A DNA stretch of 64,000 nt from Chromobacterium sp. IIBBL 290-4 (GTDB lineage Bacteria > Pseudomonadota > Gammaproteobacteria > Burkholderiales > Chromobacteriaceae). The notes under the pieces are model-generated. The model made no database searches and had not been told where the DNA came from. It saw only the letters and a list, made by a program, of their open reading frames with translations. Location of the stretch: the NCBI RefSeq assembly GCF_024207115.1, contig NZ_CP100128.1, positions 682,001 to 746,000 on the forward strand. The letters run 5' to 3'. This document shows, in pieces, positions 1-8,684 of the stretch; position 1 is the stretch's first letter, and each line of letters opens with the position of its first letter. The position numbers were made by a program, and so were the translations under genes.

Positions 1-525
1 GTCTTCCAGCGCTTTGCGCGTGCGCGTCTGGCCGGCTTGCTCCAAAAGATAGTCGCCGAATTTGCTGTCCACCACCGCCTGGCGCATCGTCATCGCGGTT
101 TCGAAAAACTGCGCGGCTGGAAAACCAAAACACTGCGCATGTTTGACGTACTCATGCAACTGCAGATCATCCTGCAGTTGCGGCATAACCTGCTTCAACT
201 CCTGCTGCGTTTGCGGCGGCAGCGCCGGCACCGCATGGATGTGCGGGAAGAAGGCGCAGCCCTTGGCCCACCATTGCTGCACCGGCACTTTTTGATCGAT
301 CAGGCTTTGCGGCTCCGACGCCCACAGGCCATGCAGGCCGATCAAAACCTCATTCGACTGTTCCGGCAGACAGCCCGCGCCAGTGGCGCAAAAGCCCGGC
401 TGCCAGGTCAAGGCATAGGTGTAACGCGGAAAGTCAGTATGCTGGGCCGGTTTCAGGGGTTCGGCATGCGCAATCGCGCCAGCCAGCGCCAGGGCGGAAA
501 TCAGACAACGGATCATAGTTTTCAT
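1..525 (-). CDS. T2-family (RNase I-like) secreted ribonuclease, 3' end outside window
   Basis: The reading frame opens at 525 and stays open to the window edge (175 codons), so the C-terminus is missing. The N-terminus is a signal peptide (MKTMIRCLISALALAGAIAHA) ending in an Ala-His-Ala cleavage motif, so the enzyme should be periplasmic or secreted. Both T2 active-site motifs are visible: IGLHGLWAS, matching conserved active-site sequence 1 with its catalytic His, and HEYVKHAQCFG, matching sequence 2 (usual form HEW-KHG). The preceding LTWQPGFC block is also typical of the family. The family cleaves single-stranded RNA through 2',3'-cyclic phosphate intermediates. It is transcribed away from the nuo operon, separated by about 150 bases and the nuo terminator. 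Function is well supported; whether it is the E. coli rna orthologue is not established. Confidence 0.88.
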   Translation of the reverse strand, partial: MKTMIRCLISALALAGAIAHAEPLKPAQHTDFPRYTYALTWQPGFCATGAGCLPEQSNEVLIGLHGLWASEPQSLIDQKVPVQQWWAKGCAFFPHIHAVPALPPQTQQELKQVMPQLQDDLQLHEYVKHAQCFGFPAAQFFETAMTMRQAVVDSKFGDYLLEQAGQTRTRKALED

Positions 526-678
526 AATGCCTCGCAGAAATGAATAGCCCGATTTTGAATCAGGCGCGTCGCGACATGCAAATGTCAATTCTTTCCGCCC
601 GCGGCGCAAGCCCTAAAAAACAATTTAACAAACTAGATCGCCTCGCGAGATGCGGCATCGGCCTTAAGCGCGGGCAAA

Positions 679-703
679 CAAAAAGCGCTGCCGAGGCAGC
701 GCT
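679..703 (-). terminator. Rho-independent terminator of the nuo operon
   Basis: A perfect 9-bp stem (AGCGCTGCC at 684-692 and GGCAGCGCT at 695-703) with a 2-nt loop is followed on the minus strand by TTTTTGTTT. It lies 25 bases beyond the DUF2818 stop codon and closes the leftward complex I transcript. Confidence 0.9.
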
Positions 704-727
704 TTCGCGGATAAGGGCTTTGGCCTA

Positions 728-1021
728 TCAGCCCGGCTTGCGCCAAAAGTAGCGGTAGACGAAGCCTGGAAAGGCCGCCACCAGAAACAGCGCCAGCGTG
801 GTGACGTAGAACTGCCAATGCTGTTCATGCACCGGCATTTCCCTCGCCTCCAGCAAGCGGGCCAAGCCGCCCATCAGGCCGAACAGCACCGCCAATTCCA
901 GCGCCTGCCAGCCGAAATGCTTGTTCGCCACCCGCACGAAGCCCGCCACTTTAGTCGTGACGAAAGGCAGGTTGGCGGCCAGCGCGGCCAACAGAAGCAG
1001 AATGGTGATGCTGGACGGCAT
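728..1021 (-). CDS. DUF2818 membrane protein, last gene of the nuo operon
   Basis: A 97-residue protein with three hydrophobic segments (about residues 4-22, 38-56 and 70-90) and a basic C-terminus. Small DUF2818 proteins are known to sit directly after nuoN in betaproteobacteria; their function is not known. A good ribosome-binding site (AAAGGGAAA) precedes the ATG. It follows nuoN by 23 bases and is followed by the operon terminator, so it is co-transcribed with complex I. A role in complex I assembly or stability is only an inference from position. Confidence 0.8.
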   Translation of the reverse strand: MPSSITILLLLAALAANLPFVTTKVAGFVRVANKHFGWQALELAVLFGLMGGLARLLEAREMPVHEQHWQFYVTTLALFLVAAFPGFVYRYFWRKPG

Positions 1022-1044
1022 GATGTTTCCCTTTTCCCTTTACA

Positions 1045-2499
1045 TTACAGCGCGGTCAGCGATTGACGCATCGCCTGCACGCACAGTTCCACCACCGACT
1101 CCGGCAAGATGCCCACCACCAGCAAGGCCAGCGCATTGATGGACAGCACCAGCTTCATGTCGGCGCGAACCACGATGGGCGACTTGTCTTCGGCTTCGTC
1201 GAAGTAAATGGTCTTCACTACGCGCAGGTAGTAATAAGCACCGATCACCGACATCAGCACCGAGAACACGGCCAGCTTGACCATGCCGAGGCTGAGGATG
1301 GACTTGATCACCACGAACTTGGCGTAGAAGCCCACCAGCGGCGGGATGCCGGCCATCGAGAACATGGCCAGCGTCATCAGGATGGCGTACCAGCTGTTGC
1401 GGCTGTTCAGGCCGCGCAGGTCGTCGATCTTCTCGCACTCGAAGCCCTGGCGCGACAGCGCCAGCACGATGCCGAAGCTCACCATAGACATGGCCACGTA
1501 CACCACGGCGTAGAACAGCGCGGCCGAGTAGCCCTGCTGGGTGCCGGACAGCACGCCCAGCAGCAGGAAGCCCATGTGCGAGATGGTGGAGTAAGCCAGC
1601 ATGCGCTTGATGTTCGTTTGCACGATGGCTGTGATGTTGCCGATGGCCATCGACAGCACGGCCACGATCACCAGCATCGATTGCCATTCGCCGACCAGCA
1701 CGTCCAGGCCCTGGGCCAGGATGCGCAGCACGAACACGAAGGCGGCCAGCTTGGGCGCGGCGCCGACCATCAGCGTCACCGAAGTCGGCGAGCCCTGGTA
1801 AACGTCAGGCACCCACATGTGGAACGGCACGGCTCCGAGCTTGAAGCTCAGGCCGGCGACGATGAACACCAGGCCGAAAATCAGCAGCACCGGGTTGTCG
1901 GAGTGCGACTTGATGGACTTGGCGACGGCAGCCAGCTCCAGCGAGCCGGTGGCGCCGTAGATCATCGAGATGCCGTACAGCAGCAGGCCGGAAGCCAACG
2001 CGCCCAGCACGAAGTACTTCATCGCCGATTCGGTGGCGGACACCGAGTCGCGTTGCAGCGCGATCAAGGAGTACAGCGCCAGCGACAGCAGTTCCAGGCC
2101 CATGTACAGGGTCAGGAAGTGCGAGGCGGACACCATCAGGTTCATGCCCAAGAGCGCGAACAAGGACAGCGAGAAGTACTCGCCCTTGAACAGGCCGCGA
2201 TCGGCGGTGTACTGACGGCTATACACCAGCACGATGGCGGTAGTGGCGTACATCGCCAGCTTCACCAGCGAGGCCAGCGGATCGGCCACGTACATGCCGG
2301 AGAAGGTGACGACCGGGTACGGCGTAAAGGTGCAGACCTGGGCGACAGCGGTGCCGACCAGGGTCAGCAGCGTCAGGCCGTAGGTGATGCAGCGCTTTTC
2401 ATCGGGGATGAAAAGATCCAGCATCAGCACCACCAGCAGCGCGCCGATCAGGAACAGCTCCGGCATCGCGGGTATCAGGTTGAGATCAGCCCAATTCAT
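1045..2499 (-). CDS. nuoN: NADH-quinone oxidoreductase subunit N
   Basis: This 484-residue polytopic protein is the antiporter-like membrane-arm subunit NuoN, one of three proton-pumping subunits of complex I. It has about 14 hydrophobic helices. The conserved core is present, including the SFKLGAVPFHMWVPDVYQGSP stretch around residue 220 with its buried Lys, and NIKRMLAYSTISHMGF near residue 300. Length matches the family. It lies 21 bases after nuoM in the same orientation at the promoter-distal end of the operon. No irregularity was seen. Confidence 0.97.
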   Translation of the reverse strand: MNWADLNLIPAMPELFLIGALLVVLMLDLFIPDEKRCITYGLTLLTLVGTAVAQVCTFTPYPVVTFSGMYVADPLASLVKLAMYATTAIVLVYSRQYTADRGLFKGEYFSLSLFALLGMNLMVSASHFLTLYMGLELLSLALYSLIALQRDSVSATESAMKYFVLGALASGLLLYGISMIYGATGSLELAAVAKSIKSHSDNPVLLIFGLVFIVAGLSFKLGAVPFHMWVPDVYQGSPTSVTLMVGAAPKLAAFVFVLRILAQGLDVLVGEWQSMLVIVAVLSMAIGNITAIVQTNIKRMLAYSTISHMGFLLLGVLSGTQQGYSAALFYAVVYVAMSMVSFGIVLALSRQGFECEKIDDLRGLNSRNSWYAILMTLAMFSMAGIPPLVGFYAKFVVIKSILSLGMVKLAVFSVLMSVIGAYYYLRVVKTIYFDEAEDKSPIVVRADMKLVLSINALALLVVGILPESVVELCVQAMRQSLTAL

Positions 2500-2520
2500 T
2501 TGTGTGTATTCCTTCCGCGC

Positions 2521-4020
2521 TTACAGCTTGCTCTGCGCAACATGCGCGATCAGGTCATTGACCGCCAGGTGCATCTTGGAGACGAAGGCCTGCGGGTACA
2601 TACCCATGCCCAGCACCATCAGCGCCAGGATGGCCAGCACCAGAAACTCGCGCTTGTTCACATCGGTCAGTTCCGCCACATGGCTGTTGGCCACATCGCC
2701 GAAGATCACGCGCTTGTACATCCACAGGGTGTAGGCGGCGCCAAAGATCAGCGTGGTGGCGGCCAGGGCGGCGTACCAGAAGTTCACTTGCACCGCGCCC
2801 AGGATCACCATGAACTCGCCGACGAAGCCGGAGGTAATCGGCAGGCCGGAGTTGGCCATCGCGAACAGCATCATGAAGGCCGCGAAGATAGGCATCTTGT
2901 TGGCCACGCCGCCGTAGTCGGCGATGTTGCGGCTGTGCACGCGGTCATACATCACGCCGATGCAGAAGAACATCGCGGCGGAGACGAAGCCGTGGGACAC
3001 CATCTGCACCAGCGCGCCCTCTACCGCCCACTGGTTCATTTCGTTGCCGGTGAACATGAACATGCCCAGCGTCACGAAGCCCATGTGGGAGATGGACGAG
3101 TAAGCCACCAGCTTCTTCATGTCGGACTGCACCAGCGCCACCAGGCCGATGTAGACCACCGCCACCAGCGACAGGCCGACGATGATCGGGCCCAGCTCGC
3201 GCGAGGCGTCAGGCAGGATGGGCAGCGCGAACCGCAGGAAACCGTAAGCACCGATCTTCAGCGTGATCGCGGCCAGCACCATGGAGCCGCCAGTCGGCGC
3301 TTCCACGTGGGCATCCGGCAGCCAGGTGTGCACCGGCCACATCGGCACCTTCACCGCGAAAGACAGGAAGAAGGCGATGAACAGCAGGATCTGCACCGTC
3401 AGCGGAATCTTGGCGATCTGATGGAAAGCCTGGATGTCGAAGCTCTTGCCAGCCTGGAAGTACAGGTAGATCAAGGCCACCAGCATCAGCAGCGAGCCGA
3501 GCAGCGTGTACAGGAAGAACTTGATCGAAGCGTAAACGCGGCGCGGACCGCCCCAGACGCCGATGATCAGGTACATCGGAATCAGCATGCCTTCGAAGAA
3601 GACATAGAACAGGATGGCGTCCAGCGCGGCGAAAGCGCCGTTGATCAGGCCGGACATGATCAGGAAGGCGGCCATGTACTGCGCCACGCGCTTCTGGATC
3701 ACTTCCCAGCCGGCGATCACCACCAGCAAGGTGGTGAAGCTGTTGAGCACCACGAACAGCATCGAGATGCCGTCCACGCCCAGGTGATACTGGATGCCCA
3801 GGGAGGCGATCCACGGCTTCAGCTCTTCATACTGCATGCCGCCGTTGAGGTTGTTGAACTCGGTGAACAGCGGCACCGACAGCAGGAAGCCCGCCAGGGC
3901 TCCTGCCAAGGCCAGCCAGCGCGCGAGCGGAGCGCGCTGGTCGCCGCCGGTGGCCAGCACCAGGAGGCCGGCCAGGATCGGCGTCCAGATCACCAGACTT
4001 AGCAGATTAGTCATAGTCAA
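2521..4020 (-). CDS. nuoM: NADH-quinone oxidoreductase subunit M
   Basis: A 499-residue antiporter-like membrane subunit of complex I. The family signature is clear: HLGVDGISMLFVVL with the helix-5 acidic residue nearby, FAVKVPMWPVHTWLPDAHVE, and MKKLVAYSSISHMGFVTLG. These place the conserved Lys and Glu residues of the proton channel in the expected order. It lies between nuoL (34 bases upstream) and nuoN. Usual length; no frameshift or unusual insertion. Confidence 0.97.
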   Translation of the reverse strand: MTMTNLLSLVIWTPILAGLLVLATGGDQRAPLARWLALAGALAGFLLSVPLFTEFNNLNGGMQYEELKPWIASLGIQYHLGVDGISMLFVVLNSFTTLLVVIAGWEVIQKRVAQYMAAFLIMSGLINGAFAALDAILFYVFFEGMLIPMYLIIGVWGGPRRVYASIKFFLYTLLGSLLMLVALIYLYFQAGKSFDIQAFHQIAKIPLTVQILLFIAFFLSFAVKVPMWPVHTWLPDAHVEAPTGGSMVLAAITLKIGAYGFLRFALPILPDASRELGPIIVGLSLVAVVYIGLVALVQSDMKKLVAYSSISHMGFVTLGMFMFTGNEMNQWAVEGALVQMVSHGFVSAAMFFCIGVMYDRVHSRNIADYGGVANKMPIFAAFMMLFAMANSGLPITSGFVGEFMVILGAVQVNFWYAALAATTLIFGAAYTLWMYKRVIFGDVANSHVAELTDVNKREFLVLAILALMVLGMGMYPQAFVSKMHLAVNDLIAHVAQSKL

Positions 4021-4054
4021 ACCTATATTGTTATTTCAATCCCGGAATCCGGAC

Positions 4055-6106
4055 TCAACGCAGAATCAGCGGCAAGAACCACCAGGTCATCAGACCCAAC
4101 ACGCCGATAATCATCGCGGTGGCGTAGCTGTAGATGAAACCGGTCTGCAGACGGCGGGTCACAGTCGAGAACCAGCCCACCAGCTTGGCGGTGCCGTTCA
4201 CCATCAGACCGTCGATCAGCAGCATGTCGCCCACCTTCCAGAAGAAGGTGCCGATCGCGCGCGAACCCTTGGCGAACACGGCGAAGTAGATCTCGTCCAG
4301 GTAGTACTTGTTTTCCAGCAGCTTGTGCACCGGAGCGCATTTTTCCTTGATGGCGGCCGGGATGTGCGGGGCCTTCATATAGAAGTACCAGGCGGTCGCC
4401 ACGCCGGCCAGCGCCAGGATGAACGGCAGGCTGGTGAAGGAATGCAGGCCCATGGCCACGGCGCCGTGGAACTCATGCGCCAGCTCTTCCATCGCCGGGT
4501 GCGCTTCGTTGTTCACCGCCAGCACGCCCTTGAAGAAGTCGCCGTACACCAGCTTGTCGATGCCGAAGAAACCGACCAGCACCGACGGGATGGCCAGCAG
4601 CACCAGCGGCAGCGTCACCACCCACGGGCTTTCGTGCGGCTTGTCGTTCGGGCCCAGACCGTGGTGGTGGTCGTGGGACACTTCTTCCTCATCGCTGTCG
4701 CCATGATGCTCGTGGTGCGAGCCATGGTTCTGCATCCAGCGTTCCTTGCCGTGGAAGACCAGGAAGTACATGCGGAAGGAGTAGAAGGCGGTCACGAACA
4801 CGCCGGCGATCACGGCGAAGTAGGCGAATCCGGATGCGGACAGATGCGAAGCGGCGACCGCCTCGATGATCGAGTCCTTGGAGTAGAAGCCGGAGAAGAA
4901 CGGCGTGCCGATCAGCGCCAGCGAACCCAGCAAGGAGGTCAGCCAGGTGATGGGCATGTACTTGCGCAGGCCGCCCATGTTTCGCATGTCCTGATCATGG
5001 TGCATGCCGATGATCACCGAACCCGCCGCCAGGAACAGCAGCGCCTTGAAGAAGGCGTGGGTCATCACGTGGAACATCGCGATCGGGTAGGCCGAAGCGC
5101 CCAGCGCCACGGTCATATAGCCCAGCTGCGACAGCGTGGAGTAAGCCACCACGCGCTTGATGTCGTTCTGCACGATGCCTAGGAAGCCCATGAACAGCGC
5201 GGTGATCGAACCTGCCACCATCACCACGTTCAGCGCGGTGTCGGACATTTCGAACAGCGGGCTCATCCGCGACACCATGAAGATGCCGGCCGTCACCATG
5301 GTGGCGGCGTGGATCAGCGCGGAGATCGGGGTCGGGCCTTCCATCGAATCCGGCAGCCACACGTGCAGCGGGAACTGCGCCGACTTGCCCATCGCGCCGA
5401 TGAACAGCAGGATGCAGGTGACGGTCATCAGCGACCACTCGTGGCCCGGGATGATTTCGATGGTCTTCTGCGCCAGCGCCGGAGCGGCGGCGAACACGTC
5501 GCTGTAGTTCAGCGAGCCGCCGAAGTAGGCCAGCACCAGGCCGATGCCCAGCAGGAAGCCGAAGTCGCCGACGCGGTTGACCAGGAAGGCCTTCAGGTTG
5601 GCGAACACCGCGGTCGGGCGCTTGAACCAGAAGCCGATCAGCAGGTAGGACACCAGGCCCACCGCCTCCCAACCGAAGAAGAGCTGGACGAAGTTATTGC
5701 TCATCACCAGCATCAGCATCGAGAAGGTAAACAGCGAGATGTAGCTGAAGAAACGCTGATAGCCCGGATCATCCTGCATATAGCCGATGGTGTAGATATG
5801 CACCATCAGCGACACGCTGGTGACCACCACCAGCATCATCGCGGTCAGCGAGTCGACCAGGAAGCCGACCGAATACTCGTGGCCGGCGACGGTCAGCCAG
5901 GTGTAGACCGGTCCGTTGAACACTTCCGCGCTTCCATTCAGGAAGCCCAGAAGCACCTTGAGCGACAGCGCGGCGGACACCGCCACGCCGGCTATCGTGA
6001 CGACGTGCGAAGCGCGTCGGCCGATCGCCCAACCAAATAGGCCTGCAATGATGGAACCCGCCAGCGGAGCGAGTGCAATCAGCAGGTATAAGCTCTTCAT
6101 ATCCAT
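4055..6106 (-). CDS. nuoL: NADH-quinone oxidoreductase subunit L
   Basis: A 683-residue distal antiporter-like subunit of complex I. It carries the core motifs KSAQFPLHVWLPDSMEGPTP and NDIKRVVAYSTLSQLGYM, and ends with the long C-terminal amphipathic region typical of NuoL. An unusual hydrophilic loop at about residues 457-486 is rich in His and acidic residues (for example HGSHHEHHGDSDEEE followed by SHDHHHG). It sits between two late transmembrane helices and could bind metal, but this is only inference. Otherwise length and order match the family. Spacing to nuoK upstream is 32 bases. Confidence 0.96.
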   Translation of the reverse strand: MDMKSLYLLIALAPLAGSIIAGLFGWAIGRRASHVVTIAGVAVSAALSLKVLLGFLNGSAEVFNGPVYTWLTVAGHEYSVGFLVDSLTAMMLVVVTSVSLMVHIYTIGYMQDDPGYQRFFSYISLFTFSMLMLVMSNNFVQLFFGWEAVGLVSYLLIGFWFKRPTAVFANLKAFLVNRVGDFGFLLGIGLVLAYFGGSLNYSDVFAAAPALAQKTIEIIPGHEWSLMTVTCILLFIGAMGKSAQFPLHVWLPDSMEGPTPISALIHAATMVTAGIFMVSRMSPLFEMSDTALNVVMVAGSITALFMGFLGIVQNDIKRVVAYSTLSQLGYMTVALGASAYPIAMFHVMTHAFFKALLFLAAGSVIIGMHHDQDMRNMGGLRKYMPITWLTSLLGSLALIGTPFFSGFYSKDSIIEAVAASHLSASGFAYFAVIAGVFVTAFYSFRMYFLVFHGKERWMQNHGSHHEHHGDSDEEEVSHDHHHGLGPNDKPHESPWVVTLPLVLLAIPSVLVGFFGIDKLVYGDFFKGVLAVNNEAHPAMEELAHEFHGAVAMGLHSFTSLPFILALAGVATAWYFYMKAPHIPAAIKEKCAPVHKLLENKYYLDEIYFAVFAKGSRAIGTFFWKVGDMLLIDGLMVNGTAKLVGWFSTVTRRLQTGFIYSYATAMIIGVLGLMTWWFLPLILR

Positions 6107-6138
6107 GCTTTTGTGCTTTGTAGTGGTTCCGGTTTGCC

Positions 6139-6444
6139 TTAGCCCTTGAGGCTGCCCAAGTCTTCAACGTTGATGCTCTGCAGGTTGCGGAACAACACCA
6201 CCAGAATCGCCAGACCAATGGCGGACTCGGCGGCGGCAACCGTCAGGATGAAGAACACGAAGATCTGCCCCGCAGAATCCGACAGATAGTGCGAGAACGC
6301 GATGAAGTTGAAATTCACCGCCAGCAGCATCAGCTCGATCGCCATCAGCAGGATGATGAGGTTCTTCCGGTTCAGGAAGATGCCCAGCACGCTGATGGAA
6401 AACAGGATGGCGGCCAGCACCAGAAAGTGAGTCAGTGTCAGCAC
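6139..6444 (-). CDS. nuoK: NADH-quinone oxidoreductase subunit K
   Basis: A 101-residue, three-helix membrane subunit of complex I. It begins [21 protein letters not shown] and carries the two buried glutamates of the proton pathway, in [10 protein letters not shown] and in [11 protein letters not shown]. Length is exactly typical. It lies 27 bases after nuoJ and 32 before nuoL in the operon. Confidence 0.97.
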   Translation of the reverse strand: MLTLTHFLVLAAILFSISVLGIFLNRKNLIILLMAIELMLLAVNFNFIAFSHYLSDSAGQIFVFFILTVAAAESAIGLAILVVLFRNLQSINVEDLGSLKG

Positions 6445-6471
6445 GTTTCCTCCCTTGTGGTTGATTGGCCG

Positions 6472-7116
6472 TCAGGCCTGTTGCTCACCGGAATCGGCCG
6501 CATCGGCCTCTTCCACTTTTTTCACGGCGTCCATCTTGACGATGCGGACGCGGTCTTCGCGGCGCACCTTCACCTGGATGGCCGGATCGATCGCCTTGCT
6601 GTCCTTGCGCGCGCGCATGGTCAGGCCGATGGCGGCCACCATGGCCAGCAACAACACCACTGCGGCGATTTCAAACGGCAGCAGGTAGGTGGTGTACAAC
6701 TGGCTGCCCAGCACCTTGACGTTGCTGTAGTCGGCGGCCAGCGGCGCGGCGGCCTTGAACTGGCCCAGGCCCGCCTGCGGGCTGACCAGGATCAGCGCCA
6801 TCTCGAACACCATGATGATGCCGACGGTGGCGGCGACCGGCAGATTCTGCCAGAAGCCTTCGCGCAGCTTCTCGATGTTGATGTCCAGCATCATCACCAC
6901 GAACAGGAACAGCACCATCACCGCGCCGACGTAAACCAGCACCAGCGTGATCGCCAGGAACTCCGACTCCATCAGCAGCCAGTGGCCGGCGCTGGTGAAG
7001 AAGGCCAGCACCAGGTACAAGGCGGCGTGCACCGGGTTCTTGGCCGTCACCACGCGCAGACCGGCGAAGATCAGGATGGCGGACAGAACGTAGAAAATTA
7101 CCGTAGTTAGGTTCAT
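6472..7116 (-). CDS. nuoJ: NADH-quinone oxidoreductase subunit J
   Basis: A 214-residue membrane subunit of complex I with five hydrophobic segments. It shows the conserved YVGAVMVLFLFVVMML helix with its pi-bulge region, and the NPVHAALYLVLAF segment. The last 35 residues or so are hydrophilic and charged, ending in an Asp/Glu-rich tail. Tails of this sort vary among NuoJ proteins. The start follows the nuoI stop by 9 bases. Confidence 0.96.
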   Translation of the reverse strand: MNLTTVIFYVLSAILIFAGLRVVTAKNPVHAALYLVLAFFTSAGHWLLMESEFLAITLVLVYVGAVMVLFLFVVMMLDINIEKLREGFWQNLPVAATVGIIMVFEMALILVSPQAGLGQFKAAAPLAADYSNVKVLGSQLYTTYLLPFEIAAVVLLLAMVAAIGLTMRARKDSKAIDPAIQVKVRREDRVRIVKMDAVKKVEEADAADSGEQQA

Positions 7117-7125
7117 GGCCTCCCC

Positions 7126-7614
7126 TTAGCGATACTTGGCGTCAGCCGCTTTATTGGCGGCGATCTCGGCCTCGTACTTGTCGCCCACAGCCAACAGCAT
7201 CGGCTTGGTGTAGTAGAGGTCGCCACGTTTTTCACCGTGGTATTCGAAGATGTGGGTTTCCACGATCGCGTCCACCGGACAGGCCTCTTCGCAGAAGCCG
7301 CAGAAGATGCACTTGGTCAGGTCGATGTCGTAGCGCGAGGTGCGGCGGGTGCCGTCTTCGCGCTGCTCGGACTCGATGCTGATCGCCATCGCCGGGCACA
7401 CCGCTTCGCACAGTTTGCAGGCGATGCAGCGCTCTTCGCCGTTGGCGTAGCGGCGCTGCGCGTGCAGGCCGCGGAAGCGCGGCGAAATCGGCGTCTTCTC
7501 TTCCGGGAACTGCACGGTGATCTTGCGGGCGAAGAAGTAGCGGCCAGTGACCATCAGGCCCTTGACCAGCTCCACCAGCAGGAAGGTCTTGAAAAAGTTG
7601 CGGATCGAATTCAT
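7126..7614 (-). CDS. nuoI: NADH-quinone oxidoreductase subunit I (2 x [4Fe-4S])
   Basis: A 162-residue ferredoxin-like subunit of the peripheral arm that passes electrons through clusters N6a and N6b towards N2. The two motifs are [12 protein letters not shown] and [12 protein letters not shown]. The start is set at the ATG at 7614 ([13 protein letters not shown]), the usual N-terminus, which is preceded by GGTGA. A longer reading frame extends to 7689 but would run into the end of nuoH. It lies between nuoH (20 bases upstream) and nuoJ. Confidence 0.96.
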   Translation of the reverse strand: MNSIRNFFKTFLLVELVKGLMVTGRYFFARKITVQFPEEKTPISPRFRGLHAQRRYANGEERCIACKLCEAVCPAMAISIESEQREDGTRRTSRYDIDLTKCIFCGFCEEACPVDAIVETHIFEYHGEKRGDLYYTKPMLLAVGDKYEAEIAANKAADAKYR

Positions 7615-7634
7615 TTTTTCACCTATCCCCTGTC

Positions 7635-8681
7635 TCAGTGCCAAATCGACAGCGGGGTAAACATCCACACGCCCACCACCAGAATCCACACCAGGGTCAC
7701 CGGGATGAACACCTTCCAGCCCAAGCGCATGATCTGGTCATAGCGATAGCGCGGGAATGTGGCGCGGAACCACAGGAAGCAGAACAGAACCATCGCGACC
7801 TTGACCGCCAGCCAGAAGAAGCCGCCGGCGCCCAGGATGCCCCAGGAAGCCGGGAACGGCGACAGCCAGCCGCCCAGGAACATGATGGAGGTCAGCGCCG
7901 CCACCAGGATCATGTTGGCGTATTCGGCCAGGAAGAAGATGGCGAACGCCATGCCCGAGTATTCCACGTGGAAGCCGGCGACGATTTCCGACTCGCCTTC
8001 CGCCACGTCGAACGGGGCGCGGTTGGTTTCCGCCACGCCGGAGATCAGGTAGACGATGAACAGCGGGAACAGCGGCAGCCAGTTCCAGGACAGGGCCGAG
8101 CCGCCGGCCATGCCGACGCCTTGCTGTTTGACGATGTCGACCAGGTTCAGGCTGCCGGACACCATCAGCACGCCGACCAGGGCGAAGCCCATCGCCAGCT
8201 CGTACGAAACGATCTGGGCGGCGGAACGCATCGCGCCGAGGAAGGAGTACTTGGAGTTGCCCGCCCAGCCGGCGATGATCACGCCGTACACGCCCATGGA
8301 CGTCAGCGCCAGGATGTACAGCAGGCCGGCGTTGATATTGGACACCACCAGGCCTTCGGTGAAGGGAATCACCGCCCAGGCGGCCAGCGCCGGCGCGATG
8401 GCCAGCACCGGAGCCAGCAGGAACAAGCCCTTGCTGGACTTGGTCGGCAGGATGATTTCCTTCATCAGCAGCTTCACCGCGTCGGCGATAGGTTGCAGCA
8501 GACCGAAAGGACCGACCCGGTTGGGGCCGATACGGATCTGCATGTAACCGATCACCTTGCGCTCGGCCAGCGTCAGATACGCCACGCAGCCCAACATCGG
8601 CAGCACGATGGCGACGATTTTCAGCAGGGTCCAGACCAGGAGCCCCGCTTCAGTGCCAAGAATACCTTGCAAGAACTCCAT
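7635..8681 (-). CDS. nuoH: NADH-quinone oxidoreductase subunit H
   Basis: A 348-residue membrane subunit with eight or so helices that forms much of the quinone pocket with NuoB and NuoD. Signature sequences are [20 protein letters not shown] near residue 40, and [16 protein letters not shown] near 225, the conserved acidic quinone-site loop. Length is typical. It starts 3 bases after the nuoG stop, consistent with translational coupling. Confidence 0.97.
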   Translation of the reverse strand: MEFLQGILGTEAGLLVWTLLKIVAIVLPMLGCVAYLTLAERKVIGYMQIRIGPNRVGPFGLLQPIADAVKLLMKEIILPTKSSKGLFLLAPVLAIAPALAAWAVIPFTEGLVVSNINAGLLYILALTSMGVYGVIIAGWAGNSKYSFLGAMRSAAQIVSYELAMGFALVGVLMVSGSLNLVDIVKQQGVGMAGGSALSWNWLPLFPLFIVYLISGVAETNRAPFDVAEGESEIVAGFHVEYSGMAFAIFFLAEYANMILVAALTSIMFLGGWLSPFPASWGILGAGGFFWLAVKVAMVLFCFLWFRATFPRYRYDQIMRLGWKVFIPVTLVWILVVGVWMFTPLSIWH

Positions 8682-8684
8682 GGC

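Noticed and set aside
1063..4002. 979-codon open frame on the plus strand, very rich in His, Gln, Arg and Val
   Set aside because: It is the antisense shadow of nuoN and nuoM in high-GC DNA. Composition is typical of such shadows and nuoN/nuoM are unmistakable.
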